A program made the translations under genes and the position numbers. A DNA stretch of 64,000 bases from Sternotherus odoratus (taxonomy: Eukaryota > Chordata > Testudines > Kinosternidae). This document shows, one piece after another, positions 25,220 through 37,351 of this stretch. Numbering within the stretch: the stretch's first letter is position 1; each line of letters starts with the position of its first letter. The stretch is from the NCBI GenBank assembly GCA_032164245.1, contig JAVMKO010000004.1:37301626-37365625 (forward strand), read 5' to 3'. The notes below the pieces were generated by a model. The model searched no databases. It was not told the origin of the DNA and worked only from the letters and a program-made list of their open reading frames with translations.

Positions 25220-26108
25220 GCACTCCTGACTTAGTAATTTATGTCCAAAATGCATCATGACTGCTTCTTGGAGCAGCTTGTCCTGGAACCAACAAGGGAA
25301 GGGGAGAGGCAATTCTTGAATTAGTCCTAAGTGGAGCACAGAATCTAGTCGAAAAGGTGAATATAGCTAAAACTTCAGTAATAGCGACCATAATGTAATT
25401 GAAGTTAACATCCTTGTGGGAGGAAAATGCCAAAGAAACCCACCACAGTAGTGTTTAACTTCAAAAAGGGGATTACACAACAAAGGGGATACTAGTTAAA
25501 CAGAAATTAAAAGGAACAGTCACAAGGGTAAAATGACTGAAAACTTTATGGTGACTTTTTAAGATCACCATAATAGCAGCTCGAACGAAATGCATACTCC
25601 AAATTAAAATAAATAAACAAACAAATAAAAATCCACTGTGGCCAAACAGCAGAATAAAAGATGGAGTTAAAGTCAAATTCTAGTGAGTAAAATAGAAAGA
25701 AGCATGAAACTCTAGCAAGTCAAGTGTATAAATATTACAGGGCAGGCAAAGAAAGAATCTGAAAAACATCTAGGAAAAGACACAAAAACTAACAGCCAAT
25801 TTTTTTAGAAGTACATGCTTCTTGCCTTGCCAAGCAATCAGTGGGGCCACTGGACAACTGAGATGCTAAAGAAGCAGTCAAGGAAGACAAGGCTGTTGAG
25901 GAAAAACTTAATGAATTCTTTACATAAAACTTCATTGCAGAGAATATAGGGGAGATACTTGTGAACCATTCTTTTTAGGTAAGTGACAAATCTGAGGCAT
26001 CAACCCAGACTGAGGTATCTGTCAGTAGAGGTGGTTTTGGAACAAACTAATAAATTAAACAGTAATATGTCACCAGGACCAGATGATATTCAGCCAAGAG
26101 TTCTAAAG

Positions 26109-26409
26109 CAGCGGGTCTCAAACTTACCTTTACCGCGACCCCTTTTTTCTTGATCAGCCCGGCGGCGCGACCCCTTGTGTGTCTGCCGAAAAGCTGCCGA
26201 ATGAATTACTTCCACATTCGGCAGCTATTTTCGGCAGACATGCCGAGCGCTCCCGAAATAGCTCTGCATGTCCGTCGAAAAGCCGCCGAATGCGGAAGTA
26301 ATTAATAATTCATTCGGCGGCTTTTAAGCGGTGCCGGGAGCTAGCGATACCCCCTGGGAGCGCTCGGTGACCCCCAAAGGGGTCGCGACCCCCAGTTTGA
26401 GAAGCCCTG
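26109..26409. mobile_element. hAT miniature element (301 bp) in CR1
   Basis: The termini cagcgggtctcaaac and gtttgagaagccctg are inverted. A perfect 8-bp duplication TTCTAAAG lies at 26101-26108 and 26410-26417. The core holds inverted ttcggcag and cggaagtaatt segments. It was inserted into a CR1 whose sequence (agagttctaaag...gaact) is restored when the element is removed. Confidence 0.92.
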
Positions 26410-27532
26410 TTCTAAAGGAACTCAAATATGAACTAGCAAAACTACTATGGTATGTATCCTATTACTTAAATCAACCTCTCAGCCAGATGACTAGAGGATA
26501 GCTAATAGCTAAAATAACATTTTAAAAAAATCAAAGTTCCAGAGGTGATCCTGGCAATTAGAGGCTGCTAAGCCTAACCTCAGTAACAGGCAAATGGGTT
26601 GAAACAATGCCAAAAAACCCCAAATGATCAGACAGAGATAAATATGTTGGGCAAGAGTCAACAAGGATTTTGTAAGAGGAAATCATGCCTCACCAGTCTA
26701 ATCAAGGAAAGCATGCCTTACAACTCTTTGAGGGGATCAACGAACATGTGGACAAGTATAAGACAATTGTTATAGAATACTTGGGCTTTCAGAAAGCCTT
26801 TGACAAGGTCTCTCGCCAAAGGCTCTTAAGCAAAGTAAGCAGTTATAGGATAAGAGGGAAGGTCCTCTCACCTATCAGTAAATGGCTAAAAGACACAAAA
26901 GAAAGCGATCAGTTTTCACAATGGAGAAAAGTAAATAACAGGGTCCCCCAAAGATTTTTACTGGGACCTGTATTGTTCAACATATTCATAAATGAGCTGG
27001 TAAAAAGTGAACAGTGAGGTGGAAAAATTCAGATACAAAATTACTCAAGATAGTTAAGTGCAAGGCTTATTGTGAAGAGTTACAAAGAAATCTCACAAAA
27101 CTGGATAACTTGGCAACAAAACGGCAGATGAAATCCAGTGTTGATAAATGGGAAGTAATGTATATTGAAAACATAATCCCAACTATATGTGCAAAATGAT
27201 AGGGTCTAACTAGCTGTTACTACTCAAGACAGATCTTGGAGTCATTGTGGATAGTTCTCTATAAACATCTACTCAATGTGCAATGGCAGTCAAAAGAAGT
27301 GAACAGAACGTTAGGAACCATTAGGAAAGGGATAACTAAGACTGAAAGTATTATGCCACTATATAAATCCATGAAAAAAGAATGAGTAGTACTTGTGGCA
27401 CCTTGGAGACTCACAAATTTATTTGGGCATAAGCTTCCGTGGCCTAAAACTCACTTCATCAGATGTATAGAGTGGAACAAACAGTCGGAAGAGATAGATA
27501 TATACACATATATATCTATATATCTTTATAAG

Positions 27533-28049
27533 TGATACAGGAGGGCCAGGGAGCAGTGGTAGAGGAGAAATATGTAAGCTCAAGGCTGATTACGGCGTGG
27601 TTCCCTTTAGACTAGGGAAGGTGGCTGCGGTTAATTGGAGCACCTGCAGCAGTTAATTAAGGCCCTGTTAGGAACCCAATAAAACCAGCTGCATCAGGCA
27701 GACAGAGGAAGAGGAGGAAGAAGAGAGGACTGGAGCTTGGAGGTATGCTATGAGACTTGGAAGATCAGAGAAGCGAAGGAAGGGGGACCTTGCCCCAGTA
27801 AGGGAGACTCCCTTCTCCAGCATCTAAGGACTGAAGGTATCCCACCCAAGGGGAAAGAACCCACAGGGGTTGAGAGAGGCTAGAGTGAGGAGCAAACTCA
27901 GACCCCTCCCCTGCTTCCCTCCTTTTACCACCTTCCTGGGCCACTAGCAGGGCCATCAGCGCCCCGAAAGCAGGGACAAGGGGTGGTATCTTAGCTCCCT
28001 GCCAAGAAAAGTGCAGAATGCACCATACTAACATCTGCCATCTTGTCAC

Positions 28050-28050
<1 letters not shown>
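27533..28050 (+). mobile_element. LTR-like insertion (solo LTR candidate)
   Basis: The 518-bp block starts TGATACAGG and ends TTGTCACA, holds a polyadenylation-like caataaaacc near 27680, and interrupts the Penelope-like sequence. This is compatible with a solo LTR, but no target duplication could be confirmed because the flanks are low-complexity. The 118-residue frame at 27765-28121 is not a gene. Confidence 0.35.

Positions 28051-28051
<1 letters not shown>

Positions 28052-28081
<30 letters not shown>
28052..28081. repeat. (AC)n microsatellite
   Basis: About 15 AC units directly after the LTR-like block. Confidence 0.9.
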
Positions 28082-29847
28082 ATGAAAAAATGGGGGTTGC
28101 CATACCAACTCTAGGATGCAAATTAATTACGGTGAGCTATTATCAGCAGGAGAAAAAAAACTTTTTGTAGTGATAATCAGGATGGCCCATTTCAAACAGA
28201 TGACAAGAAGATGGGAGTAACAATAGGGGAAAATTAACACGGGGAAACAGATTTCAGTGTGATGACCCAGCCACCCCCAGTCTTTATTTAAGCATAATTG
28301 AATAGTAACCAGTTCAGCAGTTTCTCAGTACACCCATACCTTAAATACTATATGCGTGCAGTTCTGGTTGCCCCATCTCAAAAAAGATAAATTAGAATGG
28401 GGAAAAGCACAGAGAAGAAGGGAAAAAAGAAAGAGATTAGGGGGTATTGAACAGCTTCCATATGACGAGAAATTAAAATGCTTGGGCCTGTTCATCTTGG
28501 AAAACAGATGACTAACAGTGGGGGAAGATATGATAGAAGTCTAAAATAATCATGATCAGTATGAATAAAGTAAATAAGGAAGTGTTATTTATCCCTTCAC
28601 AAAACACAAGAACTGGGGGAGGAGGGGCAGGGTCACCCAATGAAATTAACAGGCAGTAGGTTTGAAACAAAAAAAAAAATATTTCTTCACAAAACGCATA
28701 AGTCAACATGTTGAACTTGTTGCCAGGGATGTTGTAAAGGCCAAAAGTATAATTGGGTTTAAAAAATAATGAGATGAGTTCATAGAGGATAGGTCCATCA
28801 ATGGCTATTAGCCAAGATGGTCAGGGACATTACCTCATGCCCTGGGTGTCCCTTAACCTCCAACTGACAAAAGCTGGGACTGGATGATGGGATGGATTAC
28901 TCAATAATTGCCCTGTTCTGTACATTCACACAGAGGCATCTGCCAGTAGTCACTGTCAGAGAAAGGATACTGGACTTCACGGACCATCGGTTTGTCCCAG
29001 TGTGGCTGTTCTTATGTTTTCACCCCAAAATTATTAACTGTGTATGGGAGAATCACTCCCCTCCCTACACAGCAACGCAATCTTCCCCTCCTTTGACATT
29101 CCAACTTGTCTCTTTTTCCGGTATGAGGCTAAGACAGCAGTCATCTAGTTGGGCCCTAGAAATTCCTGACCCACAACTATGTCAGTCTTAAACTAGCTTT
29201 GTCTGCCTAAAAAAGGCCTAGACAGAGTTCTCTAGCTATGAAATGAAGACATCTTTGTCTTCTGAATCAGAAGGAGATTCTACAGGTGCCAGTCTGTGGG
29301 AGCTAGCACAACATTTACATTTTATTACTATGAAGTCATCATTTCTAATGAATACAGCCTACTGGCTGGATCAGCTGTTCTGTGTAATCAGTGGTGATAG
29401 GTATTTAAACTTTATTTCCTCATTCTGATCTTGATTCAGTTTTGCACAGACTTAATAAATGGGCTCCTTCCTTTGTTACAAAAGATTACTAAAAACTCAC
29501 ATGCTTTCATTAATATGATGAGAACCACATAAAACAGGGTTCACATCTAAATGTATTTCCACAAACAATGTATGTGAAAGCACTGGATTTTCAGTGATGT
29601 GCCCAAGTGAAGTATTCGACTTATTCATAATGGTCAGAAGCTTGGAGTGTGGTTAAATATATTCTAGTTCTGAAATGACACATTTTGCAAAGTTCGAACT
29701 TTATATTTGTTTGTATCAGCTACTTTACTATGTATAATAAACTATTCTCTCTCCCTAGGGAGATTCCAAAATAACATTTTTTCTTGTAACTTCAAAGACC
29801 TCTTGTTATGCAGCTGTAATAAGGTTATTTTCAGATTAGTTTTGTAC

Positions 29848-29943
29848 CTGTTGAGATGCAGTAGCTGCCCTCTGTTCTGCCTGTGTTAGTCGCCTTTGAA
29901 GTCTGTTGACTTTTTCTTGATGTTCCAGCATTAATTTTTCATT
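29848..29943 (-). CDS. SCLT1: SCLT1, penultimate coding exon
   Basis: A 96-nt, 32-codon exon in phase 0 with acceptor TATACAG and donor GTACAA. The peptide begins NEKLMLEHQEKVNRLQRR and ends AATASQQ, a heptad-patterned coiled coil near the SCLT1 C terminus. It follows KIAE from the upstream exon and precedes LRVITVQ, matching the family order without a gap. Confidence 0.93.
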
Positions 29944-30224
29944 CTGTATAAGCGAAAGCTCTGATTACAACTCTAAGTTTCATATATATTGCAATGAGAA
30001 AACTGAGAAAAAGGAGTTTGGTCAATGCCAAATATTAGAACTATTTACCATCTACAAGACAGGAAATTATATACACTTGTGATGCTTAATTTCCAGTTCA
30101 CAATCATCATATAAAAGCACAAATCCTGTTTCACATTTTTGATTGTAAAAGTTTTCTCTACAAAGACTTCAAGTTACATTAATGTCAATATTTTAGTTTA
30201 GACATCTGATAAAAGTTGGCATTT
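29944..30224 (-). other. SCLT1 intron, unique part
   Basis: Short AT-rich intron stretch between the exon acceptor and the DIRS relic. Nothing was recognised. Confidence 0.5.
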
Positions 30225-31005
30225 TTAGAATATTGGAAAATTTCTTACCTGAAAATTTCCTTTCTGCTCACAGTATCTTTCACAATTCTGATATCTATGG
30301 GCTATTCCCCTCCATCTGCAGTTTCCAGAGGAGGTTCAAAGCTGCAGCACAGCCTATGCTAGCCACACACTCTTCTGCTTTGTGCCAAAGGATTCATTCC
30401 AAAGCTGCAAAAAAACCTCTCAGACAATGCTTACTAACAATAAATTCAGTGTCAACTAATTAATTATGTACAGTAGGCCACTGTAGTAACTATCTAAATA
30501 AAATGCTGACCCTAGACTATGAAGGTAACCAGGATGAGTAGAATTGTGGTAGACTCTGCTAGCAGAAAGGAAATTACGGTACAAGAAATTTCCCATTCTT
30601 CAACCTAGCGTCTCTCTCAATTCTGATACACATTGGAAGTAGCAAGCAGTGAACTGGAGTAGGGAGGGTGAGAAAAGTGAACATAAGAAATAGGAAAGAT
30701 CCTCTTTCTGAACTGCTCAAATAGCCAGATTATGTCTGGACCATTGCCTGCAGCACCTTCCTGCCAAAGGAGGCCTCTGTTGAGACAGAAAGTCCACTTT
30801 AGTGTTTGATAGAGGTATTAGCTAATGATCATGTAACTGCTCTGCAGATCTCTACAGTGGAAGTGCACACTCTTTTGTCCCATAAGGTTGCCATGCATCT
30901 TGTAGAAGATGCCTTGATTCCTTCTGGAAGAGGTGTACTGGATGGCTTATATGCCTCAGTGATGCATACTCTAAGACAGTAAGGGATAGTTTGGATACTC
31001 TAAAC

Positions 31006-31389
31006 CAGTGATCCCCAACCCCCGGTCCGCGGACCGGTACCGGTCCGTGGAGTAATTGGTAACGGGCCGCGGCCGCCTTCCCCTCCGCATCGGTCGCCTT
31101 CCCTTCCTGGGCGCCTGGATGCATTCACTTCCGCATTCCCTTTCGGAATCCTCTACCGCATGGTCTTAACTTCCGTTTCCGGCGGCTTTTTGGCGGACAC
31201 ACAAGGCTACGCCGCGGCGAATTTCGAAATATACTGGTTTTTAGGAAGATTAGTTCTATTCGCCGGCTTTTCGGCGGACATACAAGGGTCCGCCGCGCAG
31301 AGAGAAAAATTAAAACGACCACCCGGGCTGTAAGCAGTGACCGGTCCGCGTTGACCGGTCCGCGGCGGTAAAAAGGTTGGGGTCCACTG
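31006..31389. mobile_element. hAT miniature element (384 bp)
   Basis: The termini cagtgatccccaaccc and gttggggtccactg are inverted. The 8-bp duplication CTCTAAAC is perfect (30998-31005 and 31390-31397). GC-rich core with repeated ggtccgcgg and an inverted pair ggcggacacacaaggc / ggcggacatacaaggg. Inserted in the DIRS relic. Confidence 0.92.
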
Positions 31390-32381
31390 CTCTAAACCCT
31401 TTGGGATTAAAGGAACTGAATAGGAAGCCTGATCTCCTTGTGGATTGTACACACGATATAAGTATTCACTGCTCGTCTGACATCTAAGGTGTGCCACTGC
31501 TTCTCAGTCAAGTACTATGGCCATGGAGAGAATGAAAGAAGTCACCAGCTGAAAGAGATGGGTGGGTCAGGGCTTTCAACACCAGTGGTAGGTTCCACTG
31601 ATGGAAGACCGTTCTGACAGCCCCGAGCAATCTGGATAACCATTGTTGCAGCTTCCAACAAGACTTGATATTTTTCCGCCTAGACCCAGATAGTCTTCAA
31701 CGGACAGTCTGCTATTGAAAGAGAAAAATTAACAACACTTGACCTATCTTCCAAAATGATTGAGGTCTCTGCTGTCATCCAGGACCGTTTCAACACTGAA
31801 AATCTACTCATGTGGACCAAGTTCAGTACCTGTTGCAAATTAACAGGGTCCTTGGCAGAACCTTTAGTTATCAGATCAGTGAAACAGTATGAACCGACCA
31901 GAGAGAGAGTTCTGTCACCCTTTTTGCATTATTGTTGGTTCACCTTTCCTAGGAGAGAGAAGGGTGGGAATACATATAGCAGGCCTTGAGGCCATGTGTG
32001 AGACAGAACATTGGGCCTGAGTTTTGCTTCCTGGGTGAAGAGTTCTGGCTATTTTGAATTCTTGCAACAGTTAAAACAGGTTGACTGATGGGAGACCAAA
32101 TGTCTGTGAGATCAGAGTGAAGACTTTCTGGTTCAGGCATCACCCTGAGTAGCAGACTGTCTCTCCGTTGATCCAGTCTGCCTTTAAGTTCTGTTCTCCT
32201 TTTGTATGTATTGCCTTTAGGGAAGTGCGAGTCATGTCTGCATGTATCACTGTCTCCATTGCTTATGTATAAAGAACTATGCTCCTTGTTCCCCTTTATT
32301 GTTTATGTATGCCGTTGTGGTTGTCTGGCTAGACCAGGACTTGGTTGCTCTCTAGGGAGGTCTGGAATCTCAATAAAGCTA

Positions 32382-32490
32382 ACTAGTTAGTCTTTAAGGT
32401 GCCACAGGACTAGCTAACTAGTTAGTCTTTAAGGTGCCACAGGACTCTGTTACCTCTGCTATTCCAGACTAACATGGCTACCTCTCTGTT
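32382..32490 (-). mobile_element. Short Penelope-like tail insertion with 14-bp target duplication
   Basis: The 109-bp insert carries gtctttaaggtgccacagg, the complement of a Penelope-type tail motif, and ccagactaacatggctacc. It is bracketed by perfect copies of TCTCAATAAAGCTA (32368-32381 and 32491-32504). A 34-bp internal segment is present twice at a 35-bp period (32378-32411, 32413-32446). Confidence 0.65.
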
Positions 32491-33186
32491 TCTCAATAAA
32501 GCTAGTTTGTCAGCTGTGAGGTCCAAGAGCTTGAAGATGCGATTCCTTTTCTCGGGCTCCAGATACCCGACATTTTTCTTAGTCCCAGAAGTGTTCCTGA
32601 TATCTTCAGACTGGCATCTGTTGTGAGAACCTGCAGGGCTGGAAGGCATATTGAAAGACCCTTGACGATGTTCTGTGAGACCATCTATCATTTTAGGGAA
32701 TCCAACATCTAATTGGGAATCATTACCCTGGTCTTACATTCACGCCAAAGAATGGTCCCATACCCTCAGAAAAAAAGGCCCGGAGACAACGTGACCTTGC
32801 CCATGTGGAGACCCATATGAATGAGCCCTGAGTGCCAAGTAGCTAGAGATACTGAGCTATGGTTGGCCTCTTGCATTTGTCCAACATGGATACCAGATCA
32901 TGGATCTTCTGAAATCTCTCTCAATGATGGTAGATTTTAGACACTGTGGTATCTATCTCCACTCCAAGTTAAATTGTGTTAGTCAAGGGAATCATGGAAT
33001 TTTTCCTCATGTCTGTTGCAAAGCCATGTGCTTGGAGGCAATCCAGTGTCTGGGTCTGCATGCTGTGGCCTGTGAGCTATGCCTTGATGTGATTACAACT
33101 AGCCACTAAAGACTGAAACTGCAGACAGGAGGGGTATAGTTCATACATATCAAAAACGTGGGAGATGCGGGTGGCATAAAATGGAA

Positions 33187-34335
33187 GTTACTTACCTGTA
33201 ACTAGAGTTGCTTTGAGATGGGTGGTCCCAATCTGTATTTTGTAAGTGGATATGCATGCACACCTGGATTTTTTTTAAAAAAAATATGTAGTCTCTGTTG
33301 GCCCACAAATGCTCTGAACTAAAGAAATAAAAGGAGGTGCAGGCAGATTCCTCTACAGTTTCCATTTTCACCCCAGTCCAAATAAATCACAGCAGAGGAG
33401 ATGGAAGGAGTGTAGGGGAATACAGATTGGAACTGCACATTTCAAAGAATCTCCAGTTACAAGTAAGTAACCTTCCTTTCTTCTTTGAGCGATGGTCCCA
33501 ATGTGTATTGCACATTTGGGAGATTAACAAGTAGTACTCAAACAGGAGGTGGATGCCAGGTCACAGAAGTGATAGAGTGTAGTATGGCTGCCCACACAGC
33601 TGAATACGTCGATGACTGGGACCAGAACATCATGCTTCATGAACATATGCAAAAAGCCCCTACATATCTCTAGTATGGGTACATCATTTGCCTTCCGGTG
33701 GAATGAGTCTTCAAACTGTGTGTGCGCGCACATGTGTCCAACATCCACTTAGCTGCACCAATAGGGCTTGACCCCTTGATCGCTCTGCTATGAAAACAAA
33801 TAGTTTAGGTTTCTTTCTAATATCCTTTTATCTGCAAAGGACAAAACACTTCACATATCCCAGAAAGTCTTCTCTCTTCCCAGTGAAGCATGCAGTTTTG
33901 GATAAAATACTGGTAAGTGGATTACCTGATTCTCATGAAATTCAGAAACTACTTTAGGGATGAATCTGGAATGAGGGAGTAATGAGACCTTTTCCTTATA
34001 GCAGATCGCCATGAGTGCTCCCATCTCACTGACTATTCTGGGTGATGTCATAGGTATTTGAAAGGCCACCTTCATAGGCAGATGGGTCACAGAACATGTG
34101 ACTAGAGGCTCAAAGGAAGGTTTAGTGAATGACGACAGGACTAAACTGAGGTCCCACAGAGGTGTGAACTTTACCAATGGTGGAAAGGATCTGAGAAGCT
34201 CTCTCAGAAATCTAGTTGTGACAGGATGAGTGATGATCATATGGTTATCCACCAGAGGAGGGAAAGTGATGACTACTGTTAAATATACTTGCACAGAACT
34301 GAGGGTGGGACCTGAAGACTTTGGGGTAAGTAGAT
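33187..34335 (-). mobile_element. Second degenerate DIRS-like copy, minus strand
   Basis: A minus-strand frame at 33851-34411 includes LLRSFPPLVKFTPLWDLSLV and SPRIVSEMGALMA, clearly related to the recombinase of the intact DIRS (PVSPWDLNLV, SARRVSEIRALT). Downstream is a terminal repeat (acttacctgtaactagag, 33189) and its inverted internal copy (ccagttacaagtaagtaacc, 33452), the DIRS end structure. It abuts the other relic and is 5' truncated near 34335. In the frame only part of the recombinase core survives; the C-terminal HxxR and Tyr region is not readable. Confidence 0.7.
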
Positions 34336-34339
34336 ACTC

Positions 34340-34575
34340 TAAGGTTATGTCTACAATACAAATTACTTTGGTGTAACTGATATTGCTCAAGGCTATGAAT
34401 AATCCCCACACCTGAGTAATGTATGTTATACCAACCTAAATACTGGTGTAGACAGTACTATGTCAGCGGGACACTCTCTCCCGTGGACACAGGTACTGCC
34501 TCAATGTAAACAAACTGTCTCATGGCCCGCCAGCAGATTACCTGATGGGCTGCAGGTTGCCCACCTCTGTTCTAG
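34340..34575. repeat. Old fold-back DNA repeat
   Basis: The block begins ggttatgtctacaatacaa and contains tactggtgtagacagtact, a style of repeat common in reptiles. Its ends are uncertain. Confidence 0.35.
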
Positions 34576-35082
34576 AGGGTGCTATCCCAGATGTACTAGA
34601 AGTGTGACAAAGGCATATCTGTGTTAACAAAAATGTCAATTAATTATTTAATAAGGCACATTCTTCAAACAAACCTTCCTTTATTTTTAACGTATAATGA
34701 AAGGAACATTAGTTTATTCATTCCTACAGATATTCTGTAAACTCTACCACTCATGTAGTATGGTAAGAACCCTACCTTTTTTACTATGCTGCTGCATAAT
34801 GAATATAATGGGCCCACCTTTAAAAGGCATGCATGAATAAGATTAAATTGTCTTTAATTAACATTTTCTGACTCACCACACAATTTATATATTAGTAACA
34901 GTAAAAGAGGATCTCTCCTTTCTCAAGTTTTATGACTCAGAAGCAAAGTTAAAAGTGATTCTAAAATCTTCAGAGGCACTTATAAACTAAGTATGTAACT
35001 CACCTGGATAAGGTTCAGTAAGAGTCTACAATATATGCATAGAGTTGTATCAAAGTAGTTCCCATGAGGGTCATTATCTTAC
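34576..35082 (-). other. SCLT1 intron, nothing recognised
   Basis: AT-rich intron sequence between the repeat and the exon donor. Confidence 0.45.
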
Positions 35083-35161
35083 CTCAGCTATCTTTTCATT
35101 TGCCATTTCCAGCTGAGTAATCAGCTCTTGTATATGAAGTTTCTGTCGACTCAGATCACTT
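35083..35161 (-). CDS. SCLT1: SCLT1, short coiled-coil exon
   Basis: A 79-nt exon with donor GTAAGA. Its first base completes a lysine codon (AA|A) carried over from the exon at 47848. It encodes SDLSRQKLHIQELITQLE and MANEKIAE, matching the family segment between INNLK and NEKL. The acceptor is a tandem TAG-AAG; I chose the upstream AG because it gives LKSDLSRQ, the family length. The downstream AG would lose one residue. Confidence 0.92.
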
Positions 35162-36000
35162 CTATCAATCAGACCAAAGAAGCTGATTAATATACAGTAA
35201 TGCATCTGTTATCCAAATAACTAACATTTAATAGATCCTTTCTTGAAAAAGTTTTCCTGGTTTAGTCCATTTTCAATTAGAATGTTGCTCACAACACACT
35301 CAGTCAAAAACTATCCCAACTCTAGCTTCTCAGTGATATATTAAAAAGGGTGATGGCAAAGATATAGTGTATTTTTTTGTTAAGGCCAATAGCCCTTGAA
35401 ATTGTCTTCACCATAAATACTCACATATTACAAAATATAGCATTAAGCACATGGAGTACACCTACAAATTTTTATTTGCAGCGTTCCTCACTAACATGTG
35501 AGTAAACTGATATGACATTTAGTTGACTTATGATTAACCTAAAAAACCAAGCATATTGTCCAATTCAGGGAAGTACCTCTTTTATGCACAGTCCGAAGTA
35601 CATAAAGTAGAATTGCTTATTTTAATCTTTAAAAATGTAGGTAGAGATATGGCAAGACAACTTTTAGAGAGAAAGGTACAGTAACATGATACAACTACAA
35701 ATGTTTAGGTAAGACATTACTTAAGAGTAGATGGAATTATGTAAATTGTAAAGTGAAAAAAGATACACGAAAAGGACAACAACCATACACTCAAATGGAG
35801 AAAAGAGGCAGAAAGATAATTTTCAGAGAGAAACTAATCAGCTGGAAAACAACCTTTCCCCCATTCTGTAATTCCAGTTTTCTCTCGTGGATTGTTAAAC
35901 TTCAGAGCATTTTGGAATAGCTTGTTCCATATGAAAAGGGCTTCTAAAAACCACATTCTATTGCATAACTGGCCTCAATGACCTCAAAAAGACTGTCTAA
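35162..36000 (-). other. SCLT1 intron, unique part
   Basis: AT-rich intron. Nothing coding or repetitive was recognised. Confidence 0.45.
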
Positions 36001-37303
36001 GAATCAGAGTTTAAAGCCAGAAGGAATCACTAGATAATCTACTCTGAACACCTATACACCACAGGCCACCAACACCACCCAGAAGCAGAACACTACAGAT
36101 GAAATCAAAGTAAATGAGACCCACAGAAGATAAGATTATTATGAGCCACAGGCAGAGAATAGGAGGGACTGAAGTGCACCAGTCTCAAGGTTAGGGCAAT
36201 GGCAGGGTATTAAGTGAAATATACCAATAATCTTGGCAAGTGACCCACACCCACCTGCTGCAGAGGAAGGCCAATCACCCACTCACCACCCAAAAAAATA
36301 AATAAAATAAAATAAAAATAAAAATCGCTGCCCATCTGACTTGAGGCAAAAGTCCTTCCTAACCCCACATATGGTGATCAGTTAGATCCTGGGCATGTAA
36401 ATATGAACCAGCCAGCCAAGCACCTGAGAGAGAAAATGCTTGTTGCATCTCACAGCCCTAGCTCCCTCTGCCCAATGTCCTGTCTTCAGTCATGGAAATC
36501 CCTGAGGCTTCAGAGGAAAGATATAAAAAACCCTTCCCAGGGTGCATTGGTGCAGGAGATTCCCTCCTGACCCCCAGTGTTGAGCAACTTAAACCCTGAA
36601 GCATGAGCTTCAGGAACAGAAGACATAAATTAGAAGCAAGCCCCTGCACTGTTGAGCCCTGGTCCCTACCATCACAAACAGCCCTGTGACACAGCTGTAT
36701 TCACAAATTTATATAACTCCCTCTTACAGCTTCTCATAATCTCCATAGAGAGTCTATTCTAGAACCTCACCTTTCTGATGGTTACAAACTTTCTTCTAAT
36801 TTCCAGCCTGAATATGTTCATGGCTAGGTTATATCCAATTGTTCTTGTGCGAGCATTCTCCTTTAGTTTAAATAACTCTTCACTTTACCTGGTACATACC
36901 CCCTCTCGTCCCCCAATATGTTTACAGAGAACAATCATATCTCCCCTCAGCCTTCTTTTTGCTAGACGAAACAATTCAAGCTCGTCCAGTGTCCTCTCAT
37001 AAGATAGAATGATCAAGGGAATAGAGGGCCTAATAGTAGCTGTTCTAGTTTAAATTCATCTTTCTTGAACAAAGGTGACTACAACTGTACACAGTGTTCC
37101 AAATGAAATCTTAGCAGTTCCTTATGCAATGGCACTAATACAGCACTATCACTACTGGAAATGCCTCACCTAATACATTTTAGGATCACATGTGCCCTTT
37201 TCCTCAACAGCCATGTCACATTGGTGGCTCATGGTCTTCCTGTGATTGATCCACACACCCAAGTCTCTCTCTTCCTCCATCACAAGTTCCCAGCTTGTAG
37301 CAG
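36001..37303 (-). mobile_element. CR1 LINE, minus orientation, left half of a split copy
   Basis: Starts with a CR1-type tail motif (gagtttaaagccagaagg) and runs through decayed RT-region sequence. It is cut by the DIRS insertion and continues at 43240, where the same CR1 wording resumes. Only tiny frames remain. An A/T-rich (aaaat)n stretch lies at 36294-36322. Confidence 0.65.
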
Positions 37304-37351
37304 AAAAGAACAGTTACTCACCTCTCGTAATGTTTGTTCTTCTGAGATGTG

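Larger units (their letters stand above)
27376..28325 (-). mobile_element. Penelope-like element, 3' part, inserted in CR1
   Basis: At 27385-27470 is the widespread tail motif tggcaccttggagactcac with ataagcttccgtgg. At 28085-28325 the minus strand gives degenerate wording resembling the C-terminal end of Penelope-like proteins (Trp-Val-Ile-Thr-like after a Lys-Thr-Gly-Gly stretch, near 28255-28290). The two parts are separated by an LTR-like insertion and a (CA)n run. The family assignment is from memory of the repeat's usual full-length form. Confidence 0.55.
25220..29030 (+). mobile_element. CR1 LINE, degenerate, interrupted by three insertions
   Basis: A long CR1 copy antisense to SCLT1. 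Recognisable reverse-transcriptase remnants at 26760-27010 give FQKAFDKVSRQRLL and LLGPVLFNIFINEL, which are CR1-clade RT motifs. The 3' end lies near 29020 (gtttgtcccagtgtggctgt then tcttatg). A hAT element (26109-26409) splits it, as does a Penelope-like block (27376-28325) that itself carries an LTR-like insertion. Sequence resumes in register on either side of each. There are many stops and frameshifts, so it is inactive. Confidence 0.8.
30225..33180 (-). mobile_element. Degenerate DIRS-like retrotransposon, minus strand
   Basis: Sequence at 30780-30930 (ctctgcagatctctacagtg, ttgccatgcatcttgtag) is a diverged copy of the recombinase C-terminal region of the intact DIRS near 37780-37840. 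Around 32600 the minus strand reads TTDAS, matching the RNase H VTDAS motif. The 3' end has the expected pair of a terminal repeat (cttacctgaaaatttccttt at 30245) and an inverted internal copy (aaaggaaattacggtacaag at 30566). Insertions interrupt it at 31006-31389 and 32382-32490. All frames are broken. Confidence 0.6.

Noticed and set aside
26685..27199. Reverse-transcriptase-like frames as a working gene
   Set aside because: They are fragments of a CR1 with many stops and frame changes, interrupted by other elements.
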